Shown: positions 1 through 6,672 of the stretch, piece by piece | Layout of the letters: every line of letters begins with the position of its first letter | Numbering within the stretch: the first letter of the stretch is position 1 | Assembly (NCBI GenBank): GCA_022510705.1 | Contig: JAFLSX010000003.1 | Location: 46,262 to 87,999 of the forward strand | Reading direction: 5' to 3' | Length of the DNA stretch: 41,738 bases | DNA from: Lachnospiraceae bacterium | GTDB taxonomy: Bacteria > Bacillota > Clostridia > Lachnospirales > Lachnospiraceae | Notes under the pieces: generated by a model | Seen by the model: only the letters and a program-made list of their open reading frames with translations | Told to the model about the DNA's origin: nothing | Database searches by the model: none | Program-made: the position numbers and the translations under genes

Positions 1-2
1 CT

Positions 3-377
3 AGTGAGGAACCCACACCGACTCCCAGCGAAGAGCCGACACCGGAGCCTACACCGACTCCCAGTTCCACACCGACTCCTACACCTACACCTACACCGAC
101 TCCCAGTGATGAGCCGACACCGACTCCCACACCGACACCAGGTGATGAGCCGACACCGACTCCCAGTGATGAGCCTGATGAACCTACGGTTTTAGGACGT
201 AGAAGACCTCGTATAGTGACGATTGATGATGAAGATACGCCTTTGGCTGACGGTTCCGTACTCGGCGCCGACAGACGTCCGCAAACAAGTGATGAAAGTG
301 ATTTATGGACGGTTGCGTTCTTAGCTTCCCTCTCAGGCTTGGCAGCTTGGTTGTTGGCAGGAAAGAAAAAGGGTTAA
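3..377 (+). CDS. C-terminal part of a Pro-Thr-rich cell-wall-anchored surface protein (5' partial)
   Basis: The reading frame is open from the left edge to the TAA at 375-377, so only the last 124 residues are visible. The first 60 or so residues are a low-complexity linker of alternating Pro and Thr broken by Ser-Glu-Glu-Pro and Gly-Asp-Glu-Pro, typical of wall-spanning stalks. A basic and acidic stretch follows, then VLGADRRPQTSDE, a hydrophobic segment of about 20 residues starting LWTVAFLASL, and the tail GKKKG. This order (motif, membrane segment, positive tail) is that of a sortase sorting signal. The motif itself is unusual: RPQTSD instead of LPxTG. The N-terminal functional domain lies outside the window, so no role can be assigned. 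It is probably exported and displayed on the wall. Confidence 0.75.
   Translation, partial: SEEPTPTPSEEPTPEPTPTPSSTPTPTPTPTPTPSDEPTPTPTPTPGDEPTPTPSDEPDEPTVLGRRRPRIVTIDDEDTPLADGSVLGADRRPQTSDESDLWTVAFLASLSGLAAWLLAGKKKG
8..178 (+). repeat. Degenerate tandem repeats coding for the Pro-Thr linker
   Basis: Short imperfect repeats built on CCGACACCGACTCCCAG, often preceded by GATGAG, recur several times, for example near 111-129 and 145-166. They encode the PTPTPSDE linker of the surface protein. Such tracts can change copy number by slippage. This is a coding repeat, not a mobile element. Confidence 0.7.
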
Positions 378-413
378 TACAAAGGTAGATAGCGAGTAAA
401 GGAGATGAAGACA

Positions 414-977
414 ATGAAAAAAAGAATTATGGCGTTAATGCTCGCAGCAGTTATGGTTTTTTCGCTGACAGCGTGTGGAAGTTCTCGTATGTCAGCAGCT
501 GTTAGGGGACCTGAAACAATCAGCAACCTTGTGTACATTGACGAAGAAGCAGTTGCATTGGTTGGATCTCTTGCGAGTGCAGAGATGACTGAGGCAGAGA
601 TTGCAAGAGCAGCAGAGTTACGGGGAATGGCAGTAGAAGCTTTCAATTTGGTGAATGCCTATAGAATAGCATATGGCCTTCCGGAGCTCGTATGGGATGA
701 TCAATTAGAGGCTTGTGCACAGGTTCGTGCAAATGAACTTGCAACACTGTTCTCTCATACCAGACCGAATGGTTCTGACTGGTACACTGTAAACAGTGAT
801 CTGATGTGGGGTGAGAACCTTGCAAAAGGATATACCAATGCATCCAAACTGGTAGAGGGATGGATGAATTCCCCTACTCATGCGGCAAATATTCTGGATA
901 CTGAGTATACAACCTGCAGTATTGCAGTATATGAAGTTGGTAATAAGTTGTATTTTGCACAGGAGTTTGGATACTAA
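414..977 (+). CDS. CAP/SCP-domain lipoprotein (YkwD-like)
   Basis: This is a 187-residue exported protein. The N-terminus MKKRIMALML is followed by a hydrophobic core and the lipobox LTAC, so it should be lipid-anchored on the outer face of the membrane. The C-terminal two thirds match the CAP (cysteine-rich secretory protein / SCP) fold: AFNLVNAYRIAYGLPEL, then a central HTRPNG histidine motif, GENLAKG, and a WMNSPTHAANIL segment with the second conserved histidine, ending FAQEFGY. Bacterial CAP proteins are common in Firmicutes, often around spore coats or the cell surface, but their activity is mostly unknown. The start at 414 is preferred over the ATG at 405 because AAAGGAG ends at 404, leaving 9 bases for 414 and none for 405. 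It follows the surface protein gene by 36 bases and may share its transcript. Confidence 0.85.
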   Translation: MKKRIMALMLAAVMVFSLTACGSSRMSAAVRGPETISNLVYIDEEAVALVGSLASAEMTEAEIARAAELRGMAVEAFNLVNAYRIAYGLPELVWDDQLEACAQVRANELATLFSHTRPNGSDWYTVNSDLMWGENLAKGYTNASKLVEGWMNSPTHAANILDTEYTTCSIAVYEVGNKLYFAQEFGY

Positions 978-992
978 ATCATAAACACTATG

Positions 993-1020
993 ACCCGGCG
1001 TTTTATAACGCCGGGTTTTT
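993..1020 (+). terminator. Rho-independent terminator after the CAP lipoprotein gene
   Basis: There is a perfect 8-bp GC-rich stem, ACCCGGCG (993-1000) with CGCCGGGT (1009-1016), an 8-base loop and a following T run. It lies 16 bases after the CAP gene stop and ends 15 bases before the next start codon. Confidence 0.92.
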
Positions 1021-1035
1021 ATGTATGGAGAAAAA

Positions 1036-2211
1036 ATGTTTACTTACAAGAAAATAATGGACAATATTGTAAATGAAGCAATTTCAGAAGGTCGTATTAT
1101 GGGAGCTAATGTACTCTTGATGCAGCATGGTAAGGAGTTATACAGCTCCAGCCAAGGCTATGCAGACAGAGAAGCGGGTATTATAATGACAAGGGATACG
1201 ATCTTTAGAATGTTTTCTATGACCAAGCCGATTACGGCTGTGGCAGTATTGATATTAGCTGAGAGAGGGAAGTTGGACCTCTGGGATAATGTTTCAAAGT
1301 ATATTCCCGAATTTGCAAATATGCAGGTTATGGAAGAGGATGGCAGTATTAGAGAAGCCAAAAGAGAGATACAGATAATGGATCTTCTGACTATGACCTC
1401 AGGGCTGACCTATGGTGATGAAGACTGCGAGCCGGGAAGAAAAATGGGAGCACTTTTCTGGCAATTGGAACAGGAACAAAAAGCAGGACGTCCTACGGAT
1501 ACTTTGGGATATTGCCGTAAGATAGCGGAGATCCCTTTATGTTTTCATCCCGGAGAAGGATGGCGTTACGGATTGTCTGCGGATATCCTGGGAGGAATTG
1601 TAGAGGTGGCTTCGGGAATGCGTTTCGGGAAATTCCTGGAAAAAGAGATTTTTGCACCGCTGGGTATGCAGGATACAGGTTTTGTGGTACCAAAAGAGAA
1701 GAGGAAACGATTTGCTGCCAATTATGAATGGAAGGAAGAAATGAATCGTCTGGAGAAGTTTACCGAAAATCCTTTGGGTTTGGAGGGGTATGGCGAGGGA
1801 CTTGTTTTTGAGTCCGGCGGTGCCGGTCTGGTATCTACAATAGATGATTACAGTCATTTTGCCAATATGCTGCTGCGGGGCGGATGTTGGAACAGTGCAC
1901 GGATACTGGGCAGAAAGACCGTGGAATTTATGCGAAGGAATCATTTAAATAAGACGCAGCGTGGCTTTTGTGACTGGGATAGTATGAAAGGATATGGTTA
2001 TGGCTGTCTGGTAAGAGTCTTAGAGAATCCGGGTGAGTGGGGAAGTAATGCCAGTGTAGGAGAATTCGGATGGGACGGCTGGACAGGTAATTATGTAACA
2101 ATGGACCCTACAGAAGATATGACCCTGTTATATTTCATCCAGCGCTGTGGCGCAGGTACAACTGCTGAGGCCAGAAAGCTGCGAATGACTGCTTATGCAA
2201 CATTGACGTAG
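1036..2211 (+). CDS. Serine hydrolase of the beta-lactamase / family VIII esterase fold
   Basis: This is a 391-residue protein of the class C beta-lactamase-like superfamily (Pfam Beta-lactamase). The catalytic S-x-x-K is visible as FSMTK near residue 65, in the sequence TIFRMFSMTKPIT. The second motif is Y-G-L-S in GWRYGLSADILGG, which resembles the Y-x-L type of family VIII carboxylesterases more than the Y-x-N of true beta-lactamases. The third element is a WDGWTGN segment near the C-terminus. No signal peptide is present, so the protein is probably cytoplasmic and more likely an esterase or peptidase than a drug-resistance enzyme. The start at 1036 is chosen because GGAG at 1027-1030 lies 5 bases upstream. 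The upstream in-frame ATG at 1021 directly abuts the T run of the terminator and has no ribosome binding site. Confidence 0.85.
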   Translation: MFTYKKIMDNIVNEAISEGRIMGANVLLMQHGKELYSSSQGYADREAGIIMTRDTIFRMFSMTKPITAVAVLILAERGKLDLWDNVSKYIPEFANMQVMEEDGSIREAKREIQIMDLLTMTSGLTYGDEDCEPGRKMGALFWQLEQEQKAGRPTDTLGYCRKIAEIPLCFHPGEGWRYGLSADILGGIVEVASGMRFGKFLEKEIFAPLGMQDTGFVVPKEKRKRFAANYEWKEEMNRLEKFTENPLGLEGYGEGLVFESGGAGLVSTIDDYSHFANMLLRGGCWNSARILGRKTVEFMRRNHLNKTQRGFCDWDSMKGYGYGCLVRVLENPGEWGSNASVGEFGWDGWTGNYVTMDPTEDMTLLYFIQRCGAGTTAEARKLRMTAYATLT

Positions 2212-2229
2212 AGGTGTCTGTTGAGCAAC

Positions 2230-4575
2230 TTATATATCCATATCACCATATAAGGCGCCCAAAGAGCCGGTAGCAATATAAAAACGTCCAAAGGTGCGGC
2301 AGTCGCCGTCAATACTATTAATATCACCGAACATCTGCTTATCTGTATTGATGCGCTGCCAGGATGTGCCCTGGTTCAAAGAGCGGTAGAAGCCATAACT
2401 ACCGTCAATGATACCACAGATATAAAAAGCTTTGTCTTCCTGTAAATAACAGCCGCCTGTCTGCAGAAGTCCCAGGCCAAACCGAAAGACTGCATCTCCC
2501 TCCTTTGTGAGTCTGATCAGTTGAAGAGAATCAGAAGTGCTGTCGTAGAGCATCTTAAAGAGGCCAAAGGTGCCCAGGGCAAGATAGAGTACGCCCTCTC
2601 TGCCCGATTCCGCTCTGATCTCCACTTTGTTTGAGCAGTCAATCATACCGAAATCCACACTGGGACAATCTGGTGGCGTCATATAACGTAAAAATGAAAG
2701 TCCTCCATCCTTGCTGATATAAAATTGAGAGTCACTGCCAAAGCCATACATCAGAGATGAATTGACTCTGTCGGCATAGACCTTTAAACAGGGAGAGTCT
2801 CCGTCGGCACCCATTATACGGGTACGGACAAAACTTTTTCCTCCATCCGTACTGGAGACTACGGCATCCATGGGCAGACGCTGCCCTTCCGCGATAGACC
2901 AGACAATGTTCCTGCAGTCAGGTGACATGGCTACCCAGCCGGAATTGATATTGGGTTGCTCAATACGCACAAGGAGACTGTCAATACGAGAGGAGAGTCC
3001 GTAAGGCATGGGCAGGCGTTCAAAACTCCTGCACTGGTCATGGCTGAGAATTAAGCCGCCTTTTGTCTTTCCTGACCAGTTTCCCCTGGGCGTTATGATC
3101 ACAGTTTGAGGTTGATAATCAGAAAAGTCAGCATTGATACAGGTGATATATCTGTTTCCATCAACATCGGAAAAAGAATTTTCACAGGGCGTATCCAAAT
3201 CACGAAAAGCAAATCCGCCTAAATCCCCTAAAATGTCAATAACCTGTACTTCTCCTGCAGGAAGGCTGTAGATATTCAAATGGACAGTCTCCTCCAAGCC
3301 CTTACAGCAGTCACTGAAAATTGCCGTAGGTGAGGTAAGATTGCGGGTAACAAAAATACCTGTTCCTGTATTAAACCATAATTCGTCGGGATTAAAGGGA
3401 TTACATTTAATGTCACTGAGCCAGTGAATCAAATTGTGCCCGCCGTTATAACAGGGGCGCATATAGGGCGTATCAAATTCCATTTTCCCTATGGAAAGGT
3501 CATAGAGTTTGCATTCCCAGGTGTTGCCATAATCGTAAGACAGAAAAATCATATCTCCGTCACCCTTACAGATGGTGGAGCAGGCTACCAGGCCGGGTTT
3601 AGCCGTGTGTATTCTATTATACGAAGAGGTAATGCCGGAAAAGCCGTATTCCAGAAAATCCGGTTCCTCTGGAAGGACAATGTCCTTTGTATCTGTATTG
3701 CCTGCAATGGGTGTAATATCCCTATAATCAGATATTTTTCTTGCAGAATCAAAGGAATACCGTAGAACGCGTCCTCCTACAATATCTCCGCAATCGCAGC
3801 TATAGCCGGATTCTGTTACCAGAGGATGCCTGCCTGTTACTGAACAGGTGATATATAGAAAGGTACCGTCAAACTCACAACGCTGTGCCACCAGACCGGA
3901 AAGCCGGGAACCCGGAAAATCGGCAGGAGAAGGCATGGGCAGGGGGGAGAAGTTCTGTCCTTTGTCATAGGAAATGTATAAACTGTGGCCTCTGCGTAGT
4001 TTATCTTTATGTGCAAGGCCGGCAGTGCCGATTACTATGGTATTGCTGTCGGGAGAAAGCCAAACGAAAGTCATTTGTTTTTCTCCGTTTACGGGAATTT
4101 CTTCCCAGGTAGTGCCCAAATCTCGGGTTCGAAGCAATCCGCCTCTCTGACTGGCATAATAGAGTGTATTACTGTCATTCTCGTCCACGACCAGACGATA
4201 GCCGGTACCCCGCCCGGCCCAGTTGCCGTGTACAGGGGTAGGAATGGGCTTATAGATAAAATTTTCGCCCCTATCTTCGGACATGGCAAAGATTCCATCC
4301 TCTCCATTGTGGGTGCCACAAATGATAAAGAGTCTGTCCGGATTCGATTCATCCAGCGAAATAGCGGCCGGATAAGTTTCACTTAGATTTTGCATGGAAA
4401 CATGGGAAATTAAATTATGCCACCGATTGGCAGCATAATCATACCGATAGGTACCGCCGATATCTGTACGGGCATACAGCAAGCCGGTATGCCTTTTGGA
4501 GAAAAGGAAGCCGGTAACGTATCCACCGCCGGGAATCGGCAGATTTCGATAGGTATAGGGAATGATATCAGGCAT
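2230..4575 (-). CDS. GH74-like xyloglucanase-type beta-propeller protein without signal peptide
   Basis: This 781-residue protein has the hallmarks of glycoside hydrolase family 74. It opens with YRNLPIPGGGYVTGF and then LLYARTDIGGTYRYD, carries many Asp-box-like turns (for example SYDYGNTWE, SKDGGLSF, SLNQGTSW), and has LGDLGGFAFRD in the middle. In characterised GH74 enzymes the two catalytic aspartates sit in these ARTDIGG and GD-GGF motifs. Here they correspond to Asp38 and Asp451, a spacing of 413 residues that fits the family, so activity seems retained. Known GH74 enzymes cleave xyloglucan or its oligosaccharides, mostly outside the cell. This one lacks a signal peptide and any wall-binding module. 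That suggests action on imported oligosaccharides or non-classical export. It lies 2 bases after the 37-residue membrane peptide gene and converges on the serine hydrolase gene with an 18-base gap. Confidence 0.82.
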   Translation of the reverse strand: MPDIIPYTYRNLPIPGGGYVTGFLFSKRHTGLLYARTDIGGTYRYDYAANRWHNLISHVSMQNLSETYPAAISLDESNPDRLFIICGTHNGEDGIFAMSEDRGENFIYKPIPTPVHGNWAGRGTGYRLVVDENDSNTLYYASQRGGLLRTRDLGTTWEEIPVNGEKQMTFVWLSPDSNTIVIGTAGLAHKDKLRRGHSLYISYDKGQNFSPLPMPSPADFPGSRLSGLVAQRCEFDGTFLYITCSVTGRHPLVTESGYSCDCGDIVGGRVLRYSFDSARKISDYRDITPIAGNTDTKDIVLPEEPDFLEYGFSGITSSYNRIHTAKPGLVACSTICKGDGDMIFLSYDYGNTWECKLYDLSIGKMEFDTPYMRPCYNGGHNLIHWLSDIKCNPFNPDELWFNTGTGIFVTRNLTSPTAIFSDCCKGLEETVHLNIYSLPAGEVQVIDILGDLGGFAFRDLDTPCENSFSDVDGNRYITCINADFSDYQPQTVIITPRGNWSGKTKGGLILSHDQCRSFERLPMPYGLSSRIDSLLVRIEQPNINSGWVAMSPDCRNIVWSIAEGQRLPMDAVVSSTDGGKSFVRTRIMGADGDSPCLKVYADRVNSSLMYGFGSDSQFYISKDGGLSFLRYMTPPDCPSVDFGMIDCSNKVEIRAESGREGVLYLALGTFGLFKMLYDSTSDSLQLIRLTKEGDAVFRFGLGLLQTGGCYLQEDKAFYICGIIDGSYGFYRSLNQGTSWQRINTDKQMFGDINSIDGDCRTFGRFYIATGSLGALYGDMDI

Positions 4576-4577
4576 AT

Positions 4578-4691
4578 CTAGTCTTCAACATCCTGATCGG
4601 CCGCAACAGCGGAAACAACAGATGAAACAACAGAAACGATCACTGCAAATAAAATGATCAGCAGGCCGCCGCCCAATAATATAATCTCCAT
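4578..4691 (-). CDS. 37-residue single-span membrane peptide upstream of the GH74-like gene
   Basis: This short frame reads MEIILLGGGLLIILFAV, continues with a Val-Ser-rich hydrophobic stretch and ends AADQDVED. That is one predicted membrane helix of about 25 residues with a short acidic C-terminus. The ribosome binding site AGAAGGA sits 7 bases before the ATG, stronger than the site in front of the GH74-like gene. Its TAG is separated from the GH74 ATG by 2 bases, which is the usual layout for translational coupling. A good promoter lies directly upstream. It could be an uncleaved membrane anchor partner, a translational leader for the hydrolase, or a small toxin-like peptide. No family was recognised. 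Confidence that it is translated is moderate. Confidence 0.6.
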   Translation of the reverse strand: MEIILLGGGLLIILFAVIVSVVSSVVSAVAADQDVED

Positions 4692-4724
4692 AATTCATTC
4701 CTTCTTTCAAATCTATTTATAACC

Positions 4725-4753
4725 ATTATAATATTTTTTTTGTAAAACTACAA
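4725..4753 (-). promoter_or_regulatory. Sigma-A-type promoter for the small peptide and GH74-like gene
   Basis: On the minus strand, -35 TTGTAG (4748-4753) and -10 TATAAT (4725-4730) are separated by exactly 17 bases of A/T-rich DNA. The predicted start site is around 4718, about 27 bases upstream of the 37-codon frame. Confidence 0.68.
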
Positions 4754-4818
4754 CAGATATATCTTTCAATAGTCAATTAATTATAAGAATTTGGAAAATT
4801 AGGGAATAGAAATATAAG

Positions 4819-4847
4819 TAGCAATAATCTTTATTATACGGTATAAT
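4819..4847 (+). promoter_or_regulatory. Possible promoter for the CdnL-like gene
   Basis: A perfect -10 TATAAT at 4842-4847 is preceded, after 17 bases, by a weak -35 TAGCAA (4819-4824). It would give an untranslated leader of about 130 bases that contains the competing hairpins described next. An alternative, CTGACA-18-TAAAAT at 4931-4960, would start inside the ribosome binding site and is less likely. Confidence 0.42.
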
Positions 4848-4887
4848 ATTTCATGTAGAGAAATTGCACAAGATGATGGGGTTCTAT

Positions 4888-4984
4888 TGTCAGCAAAATC
4901 AACAAAATTATTTTTCATCGTCAAAAAACGCTGACATTTGCTGAAATTTTCTGCTAAAATGATGGCAGAAGGAGGAAATGTCAG
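4888..4984 (+). promoter_or_regulatory. Leader with mutually exclusive hairpins around the cdnL ribosome binding site
   Basis: TGTCAGC (4888-4894) is complementary to GCTGACA (4930-4936). CTGACATTT (4931-4939), which overlaps the second element, is also perfectly complementary to AAATGTCAG (4976-4984), just before the ATG at 4986. Inside that larger hairpin, TTCTGC (4949-4954) pairs with GCAGAA (4965-4970). The GGAGG ribosome binding site (4971-4975) falls between the inner and outer stems. The middle element can pair with only one partner at a time, so an open and a closed state are possible. The pairing is read directly from the sequence. A regulatory role is inference. Confidence 0.5.
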
Positions 4985-4985
4985 T

Positions 4986-5483
4986 ATGTTTAAGATCGGT
5001 GAATATGTGGTTTGCGGAAATAACGGTGTCTGCAAAATTCATGAGATTACCACGCTGAATATCAGCGGTGTAGATAAAAAACGTAAATACTATATGTTAA
5101 AGCCAATCTATTCGGAGACTTCTACGGTCTATCTTCCTGTGGATGGTGAGCAGATGTCCATGAGAAGGATTCTCTCCAAAATGGAAGCAGACAGTCTGTT
5201 GGATTCCATTCCACAGGCTCAGGTACTGACCATTCGTGATGAAAAGGCAGCGGAAATGGTTTATCGGGAATGCGTACAGTCCAATAACTGCAGAGAATGG
5301 ATCAGACTGTGGAAGACCTTATACTTTCGCAAAAAGAACAGACTGGAAAAAGGGCACAAGGTAACTGCCGTAGACAGCAGATATTACAAGCTGGCGGCGG
5401 AGAAGCTTTGCGGGGAACTGGCACTGGTGCTTGGGATGGATAAAGAAGAGATTGCGGAGTGTATTGAAGGTAAATTCGATTAA
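4986..5483 (+). CDS. CdnL/CarD-family RNA polymerase-binding regulator
   Basis: This 165-residue protein begins MFKIGEYVVCGNNGVCKI, the typical opening of the CarD_CdnL_TRCF RNA-polymerase-interacting domain. YYMLKPIYSETSTVYLPVD then completes the small Tudor-like barrel. The C-terminal half is helical and charged (RLWKTLYFRKKNRLEKGHK), as in CdnL/CarD proteins, where it contacts promoter DNA. CarD and CdnL bind the beta subunit and stabilise open complexes, often at rRNA and growth-related promoters. The length is normal for the family. The start at 4986 has AGGAGG 10 bases upstream. An upstream TTG at 4938 in the same frame has no such site and lies in the leader hairpin. A glycosyltransferase gene follows 20 bases downstream, so both may be on one transcript. 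Confidence 0.85.
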   Translation: MFKIGEYVVCGNNGVCKIHEITTLNISGVDKKRKYYMLKPIYSETSTVYLPVDGEQMSMRRILSKMEADSLLDSIPQAQVLTIRDEKAAEMVYRECVQSNNCREWIRLWKTLYFRKKNRLEKGHKVTAVDSRYYKLAAEKLCGELALVLGMDKEEIAECIEGKFD

Positions 5484-5503
5484 GGGGCTTAAAAGGAAGG
5501 CCT

Positions 5504-6514
5504 ATGATTACAATTAGTCTCTGCATGATAGTGAAAAATGAAGAAAAGATATTAAAGAGATGCCTGGATTCGGTGGCAGATTTGGTGGATGAGCTGATTA
5601 TTGTGGATACCGGCTCAACGGATTCCACCAAAGAGATTGCGGCCGCCTATCCGGGCGTTTTGTTATATGATTTCACCTGGATAGATGATTTTGCGGCTGC
5701 AAGAAATTATGCATTTTCCAAAGCCACCAAGGAATATATTTACTCTGCGGATGCGGATGAAGTATTGGACGAAGAGAACAGAGAGCGCTTCAGGATATTG
5801 AAGGAAGCTCTGCTGCCCGAGGTGGAGATCGTTCAGATGAAATATGGTAACCAGCTGCAATTTGGTACGGTATATAATTATGATGAGGAATACAGACCCA
5901 AGCTTTTTAAGCGGCTCCGGGAATTTGTATGGGAGGAGCCCATTCATGAAACGATCAGAATCTCTCCGGTAATATATGACAGCGATATTGTCATTACCCA
6001 TATGCCACAATCCTCTCATGCCGGAAGAGATTTTGCGGCATTTTTGAAGGCGGTAAAGAGGGGAGAGCGCCTTTCCGGACGGCTTTTAAACATGTATGCA
6101 AAAGAGTTGTTTCTGGTGGGTGAGAAGGAAGATTTTATACAGGCCCGTTCTGTTTTTTATGAGGCTGCCAGGGATACGGAGCGGAATCAGGATACGGTGA
6201 AGGAGGCCTGTCTGGTAACAGCTGCTGCTGCCAGAAGGGGCGGGGATGATGCGGTATTTTTTCAATTTGCCGTCAAGGTATTGGCAGATGGCGGATGCAG
6301 TGAGCTATGCAGAGAGTTTGGAGACTTTTATTTTGAGAAGGAAGATTTTGAAGAGGCGGCTATTTGGTATTATAACGCATGTTATGAAACGGAACCGATT
6401 TTGGCATTGAAGACTGCGGGAGGGGAAACATTAGAAAAACTGGCCCTTTGCTATGATAAGTTAGGATTACCTGAAGAAGCGGCAAAATATCGATCTGAGG
6501 CCGGGCGTTGGTAA
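5504..6514 (+). CDS. Family 2 glycosyltransferase with C-terminal TPR-like region
   Basis: This is a 336-residue cytoplasmic protein. The N-terminal 120 residues are a GT-A domain: MITISLCMIVKNEEKIL, IIVDTGSTDSTKEI for nucleotide-sugar binding, DFAAARNYA, and the metal-binding ADADE motif near residue 85. The WEEPIHETI segment near residue 145 is typical of the SunS/WaaE-like glycosyltransferase group. From about residue 200 the sequence is helical and repetitive (SRSVFYEAARDTE-like, EDFEEAAIWYYNACYE, LALCYDKLGLPEEAAKY), resembling tetratricopeptide repeats. The acceptor is unknown. Members of this group modify peptides, proteins or cell-surface polymers. AAAGGAAGG precedes the ATG. It follows the cdnL gene closely and is followed by a 158-base gap. 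Confidence 0.85.
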   Translation: MITISLCMIVKNEEKILKRCLDSVADLVDELIIVDTGSTDSTKEIAAAYPGVLLYDFTWIDDFAAARNYAFSKATKEYIYSADADEVLDEENRERFRILKEALLPEVEIVQMKYGNQLQFGTVYNYDEEYRPKLFKRLREFVWEEPIHETIRISPVIYDSDIVITHMPQSSHAGRDFAAFLKAVKRGERLSGRLLNMYAKELFLVGEKEDFIQARSVFYEAARDTERNQDTVKEACLVTAAAARRGGDDAVFFQFAVKVLADGGCSELCREFGDFYFEKEDFEEAAIWYYNACYETEPILALKTAGGETLEKLALCYDKLGLPEEAAKYRSEAGRW

Positions 6515-6596
6515 TAATGTTATAAAAATGAGGAGCGAACCTTGTGAAAAAACACTAATAGCCAAAACTATAAAATCATGTTAATATAACCTACAT

Positions 6597-6665
6597 ACCT
6601 GTTGAATTGAATGAATCGGGCCACGGTTTGGGAATCCCAAACCGCCATCATCAAATTCAGGAGGT
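6597..6665 (+). promoter_or_regulatory. Hairpin in the leader of the Cys-rich surface protein gene
   Basis: A perfect 9-bp stem, CGGTTTGGG (6624-6632) with CCCAAACCG (6636-6644), has a 3-base loop and no T run, so it is not a terminator. Flanking bases extend the symmetry imperfectly: ACCTGTTGAATTGA (6597-6610) is partly complementary to TCAAATTCAGGAGGT (6651-6665), which includes the ribosome binding site of the next gene. A role in translational control is possible but unproven. Confidence 0.45.
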
Positions 6666-6672
6666 ATTTTTT

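Noticed and set aside
1036..2211. Antibiotic-resistance beta-lactamase
   Set aside because: There is no signal peptide, and the second motif is of the Y-x-L-S esterase type rather than Y-x-N.
4938..4985. Upstream extension of the CdnL-like gene from a TTG at 4938
   Set aside because: It lies in the leader hairpin, has no ribosome binding site, and the family N-terminus begins at the ATG at 4986.
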